The notes beneath the pieces were generated by a model that saw only the letters and a program-made list of their open reading frames with translations, searched no databases and was not told where the DNA came from. Below, piece after piece: positions 40,090-43,219 of a DNA stretch of 43,219 nucleotides; the stretch's first letter is position 1, and the number at the start of each line of letters is the position of its first letter. Location of the stretch: NCBI RefSeq assembly GCF_000315625.1, contig NW_005434513.1, positions 71,482 to 114,700 on the forward strand. The letters are read 5' to 3'. Both the position numbers and the translations under genes were made by a program. The DNA comes from Guillardia theta CCMP2712. Its lineage: Eukaryota; Cryptophyceae; Pyrenomonadales; Geminigeraceae.

Positions 40090-42230
40090 ATGGTTCTTCA
40101 GTATGATGAAAATGTTCGCAACCTGCTGTATCGGAGATCATGCCAATACACGCAGAGCGGACTTGTGGATGCCTCTGTCCTCGAAGCTGATCTCGTCGAG
40201 AGAGTGAAGAGCTTCGCGAAGCGTTATCCGAACAGCAGGACAGCCCAGGCTTGCAAGGCTGTGGAGGGATGCACCCCCGACGCTATCGCAGAAGCCATCC
40301 GCTCGACATGTCAGCAGGCACGACGTGAGCTTCTGCAAGAAGCGATGACTGGATGGAGTGACGCATCCAGAGAGTGGTTTATGCAGCAGATTGAAGAAGC
40401 CAAGAAGGAGAAGGTCGAGACATACACCGCCTCAGCAGGCAACGAGGTGACTCCCTTCATCTCCATGACTCTCCTGGGCATCTCCTCGGTGTATGTCAAC
40501 CATGAAGAGAAGCTGAAGAAGAAATTCGAAGAGATCGGACTGATCGTAGACTCAGTGCAAGAGAGTAAAGCAATCATGTGGAAGGCTCCGTATAGACCCG
40601 AGATAGCGAGTGCTGAGGAGATCCCGGTGACTGTTTCCTTCCTCCGCAATGCACAAGCGGAGAAGCTCTGGCAGGGAAGAGAGGACTTCGCGATCGATGG
40701 TCGCAAGTTCACAGCTGTACATGTGAGCATCGTGCACGATCGATCTTTCAAGATTCGAGCCAAGAGAGGACCCTGGGGCAAAGGGGGCAGCTTGGCAGAG
40801 CTGACTCACCTGCTAACCTTGGGCGGCATGACAACGGCTGAGATAGCTGCCGTCTATCGCTATCAGCTGCTGCGCCAGTCCCTTGCAGCGGTCCAACTCC
40901 AGCCGCTGGCAGGCATGCTGGTCGCTGGGGCGCCAGGCCAGCAAGTCCACAAAGGCTTAGGTCAGAAAGGCTTCGTCGCTGTAGGGGCCAACGTCATCTG
41001 GAGACAGAGGGAGGTGGAGTGGATCGTCTCCTCGAGCTGCCCAGAGGCGAATGATACAGCATTTCGAGCTTTCCGAGAGAGCGAAGCGATGGAGGGAGTA
41101 CACCTGACTCTGTTCAGCGAGGACCCGAAGATCAGAGAGGCGCTCGCAGTCGAGTTGACAGCTGATCGCTTTGTCTCTAGGAATAAGTTGAAGAATCAAG
41201 ACTGCAGAAGAAGGCAGGCGGCAAGGACGGCAAGGAGATCAAGATCATCATCAAGTCGACGGCGGCATCTGGTCGCTTCACGAGGAAGGAGATGGAGGGG
41301 CTGTGCAACGGCGGCAACACGTCCATCGCAAGAGTCAAGAGAGTCTTGTTGGAGATCGCTAACAGGCTCGAGATCAAAGTTGAAGGCATCGACATGGAGG
41401 AGGATTTGAACACTAAGTCTTGGAACGGGTCCAAGCTATGCATCCTCCTCGGCTCCACGGAGGATGCTCGACGCATGATGAAGGAGCTGCCCTTCTATCT
41501 CGAAGGCGCAGCAACCAAGCTCGAAGCAGTCGGCTTCGACAAGGAGCCTGAGGCGGCTGGTCAGCGGGGCCGCACCAGCGACGCAGCGCAGCGACAGGAG
41601 GAGAGCGAGGGAGAGTGGCTGGAGTTTACAGACCTGGAGAGGATCACAATGGAGGCAGCATCTCCGTCAAGCCAAGAGGACATGCAGCTCGTCAGCGAGC
41701 TGTCAGCAGTCATCGAAGATGCAGCTTCTTTGAACGAGGCAGGGACGAGCGAGCCGATCAAGCTGGTCCTGGACAAGGCCGTTGGCAACCTCCACGACAC
41801 CTTCTACTCTCCGGGGAGCCTGGAGTTCATGTCGCTGGGAGAGTGGGCGAAGATGCCAGAGGAGCAGGGAGTTGGGCGCAACGTTCTCAAGGAGAAGCTG
41901 GGGAAGTGGCTGCAGAGCAAGCGCTGGACTCGCGTGCAAGGAGAGAGCAAGAAGGCAAGGAGGGGCAGCGCGTTCTCGCCACGGGCAACGGCAGCTGCTG
42001 AGCTTGAGCAGGAGGCGGAGAGCGACGACATAGAGCGTCGATCTCTTAGCTTCCTGTTCATAGCACTGAGTAAATTCGCAGAGATGCATGTGCTGGCCTG
42101 CTCGCTGAAGGTGGACAAGAAGGACCGACTGCGAGTGGAGATGAGGGAAGATGACGAAGAAGAGGAAGACATGGAGGAAGAGCAAGGCGAGGGCGAGGAA
42201 GAAGACAGGGCGAGCCCGTACCGAGCTTGA
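40090..42230 (+). pseudogene. ORF1-like protein gene, copy B, one frameshift
   Basis: ATG 40090 to stop at 42230. A 4-bp deletion near 41195 relative to copy A shifts the frame after NKLKN. Apart from this, reading continues in the second frame to the normal acidic C-terminus. The rest is nearly identical to A, C and D, so inactivation is recent or a sequencing error. Confidence 0.88.
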
Positions 42231-42264
42231 GCTGAGCTCAAGGTAAGGAGAGAAGGTAGGAGGC

Positions 42265-42465
42265 GACCGAAGGCCAAGGTGAGGAGAGGCAACTCTCCTG
42301 ACTGAGGCTGAGGAAGCTGAATGGAGGAGGAGTAGGTGGCGACCGAAGGCCAAGGTGAGGAGAGGCAACTCTCCTGACTGAGGCTGAGGAAGCTGAATGG
42401 AGGTAGAGTAGGTGGTGACCGAAGGCCAAGGTGAGGAGAGGCAACTCTCCTGACTGAGGCTGAGC
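42265..42465 (+). repeat. Three 76-bp 3' UTR repeats with GNRA hairpins (copy B)
   Basis: Same units as in copy C. Hairpins with GCAA loops at 42282-42299, 42358-42375 and 42434-42451, stems perfect in all three. Confidence 0.85.
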
Positions 42466-42623
42466 AAGCCAAGAGAAGACAGCAGAAGTAGAAAGTAGAA
42501 AGACGCCTCAGAAGCAGGGTTCGCATCGTAGGCCGTGTACTCCCAGTGCTCGAGCGCCTCTTTAGACTAGGATCAAATTGCATAAGCCCACAACGAGGCC
42601 GAGCAACATTCTAGCATTCTAAT

Positions 42624-42756
42624 CCAGGCAGCGCCGGTTATTCCAGGCAGCGCCGGTTATTCCAGGCAGCGCCGGTTATTCCAGGCAGCGCCGGTTATTC
42701 CAGGCAGCGCCGGTTATTCCAGGCAGCGCCGGTTATTCCAGGCAGCGCCGGTTATT
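42624..42756 (+). repeat. Seven-copy 19-bp 5' tandem repeat of copy D
   Basis: Unit CCAGGCAGCGCCGGTTATT, seven exact copies, then CCAGGCACC and the mini-ORF ATG. A variant of the leader repeat in copies A and B and of the array at 32427. Confidence 0.95.
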
Positions 42757-42854
42757 CCAGGCACCATGGCTGCACGCGTGGTGTAGGGGAAGCTGCCAGG
42801 GCGCCAAGGAAGCTGCAAGCGAGAGGTTTGTATACTTCAAATAGCTTTCTAAGT

Positions 42855-43219
42855 ATGGTTCTTCAGTATGATGAAAATGTTCGCAACCTGCTGTATCGGA
42901 GATCATGCCAATACACGCAGAGCGGACTTGTGGATGCCTCTGTCCTCGAAGCTGATCTCGTCGAGAGGGTGAAGAGCTTCGCGAAGCGTTATCCGAACAG
43001 CAGGACAGCCCAGGCTTGCAAGGCTGTGGAGGGATGCACCCCCGACGCTATCGCAGAAGCCATCCGCTCGACATGTCAGCAGGCACGACGTGAGCTTCTA
43101 CAAGAAGCGATGGCTGGATGGAGTGACGCATCCAGAGAGTGGTTTATGCAGCAGATTGAAGAAGCCAAGAAGGAGAAGGTCGAGACATACACCGCCTCAG
43201 CAGGCAACGAGGTGACTCC
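42855..43219 (+). CDS. ORF1-like protein gene, copy D (3' partial)
   Basis: ATG 42855 in the conserved CTTTCTAAGTATGG context. The first about 121 codons are open (MVLQYDENVRNLLYRRSCQY...) with only a few base changes from copies A and B. Integrity of the rest is unknown. Confidence 0.8.
   Translation, partial: MVLQYDENVRNLLYRRSCQYTQSGLVDASVLEADLVERVKSFAKRYPNSRTAQACKAVEGCTPDAIAEAIRSTCQQARRELLQEAMAGWSDASREWFMQQIEEAKKEKVETYTASAGNEVT

Larger units (their letters stand above)
39959..42623 (+). mobile_element. Telomeric ORF1-like element, copy B (near full length)
   Basis: Two leader repeats (GGCGCCGTTATTTTCGGCA), mini-ORF, complete gene region, three 76-bp 3' repeats, and the conserved 3' tail up to CTAGCATTCTAAT, where it joins the leader repeats of copy D without telomeric DNA between. 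It is the best guide to full element structure: about 2.7 kb, no reverse transcriptase. Confidence 0.9.
42624..43219 (+). mobile_element. Telomeric ORF1-like element, copy D (runs off window)
   Basis: Leader repeats, mini-ORF and the start of the gene, nearly identical to copies A and B. It continues the head-to-tail array beyond the right edge. Confidence 0.9.

Overview
The window looks like the end of a eukaryotic chromosome arm from a compact protist nuclear genome. A cryptophyte such as Guillardia theta is my best guess, by inference only. The genes have many short GT-AG introns, often 45-110 bp, mixed with long pyrimidine-, purine- or GAT-rich introns. The TTTAGGG heptamer tracts are of the plant/algal telomere type.

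Layout. (1) 1-14464, + strand: the 3' part of a very large multi-exon gene for a single-pass membrane protein with Ig-like and REJ (polycystin-1/sea-urchin-REJ type) repeats, EGF-like modules, one membrane helix and an acidic tail. (2) 14816-18435, - strand: a secreted/membrane protein joining RCC1-like repeats to EGF-like repeats. (3) 18997-21163, + strand: a complete PGM2-type phosphohexomutase/phosphopentomutase; its 9-exon model closes to a 596-aa protein with all core motifs. (4) 21983-24582, - strand: a predicted arginine-type mono-ADP-ribosyltransferase with C-terminal ankyrin repeats. (5) 25073-25933: a near-perfect 0.86-kb palindrome. (6) 26093-26425: nine copies of a 37-bp minisatellite. 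(7) 26795-29110, + strand: an intronless Crinkler/RHS-like gene with a P-loop NTPase and a PD-(D/E)XK-like nuclease module.

From about 29.7 kb to the right edge the DNA changes to a head-to-tail array of repeated elements interrupted by TTTAGGG tracts. Most copies (A, B, C, D, F and fragments) carry one gene family for an unrecognised protein of about 715 aa that I read as ORF1-like, possibly with RRM-like folds. One element (30139-32380) instead carries the C-terminal end of a retrotransposon polyprotein: a degenerate RNase H-like region, a CX2CX8HX4C zinc motif, then a PD...E-type restriction-like endonuclease signature. The two element types share their 3' terminal sequence and one version of a 5' tandem repeat. 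Both 3' tails meet the telomere repeat in the same phase (T|AGGGTTT). The natural reading is a telomere-targeted non-LTR retroelement system with an RT-bearing partner and an ORF1-like partner, comparable to MoTeR1/MoTeR2 of Magnaporthe, Giardia telomeric elements, or SART/TRAS of insects. I consider this the main discovery candidate here. The 3' regions of the ORF1-like elements carry three tandem hairpins with a GCAA (GNRA) tetraloop.

Limits: splice models are by eye, no database search was possible, and the organism assignment and the RRM and RNase H readings are inferences.
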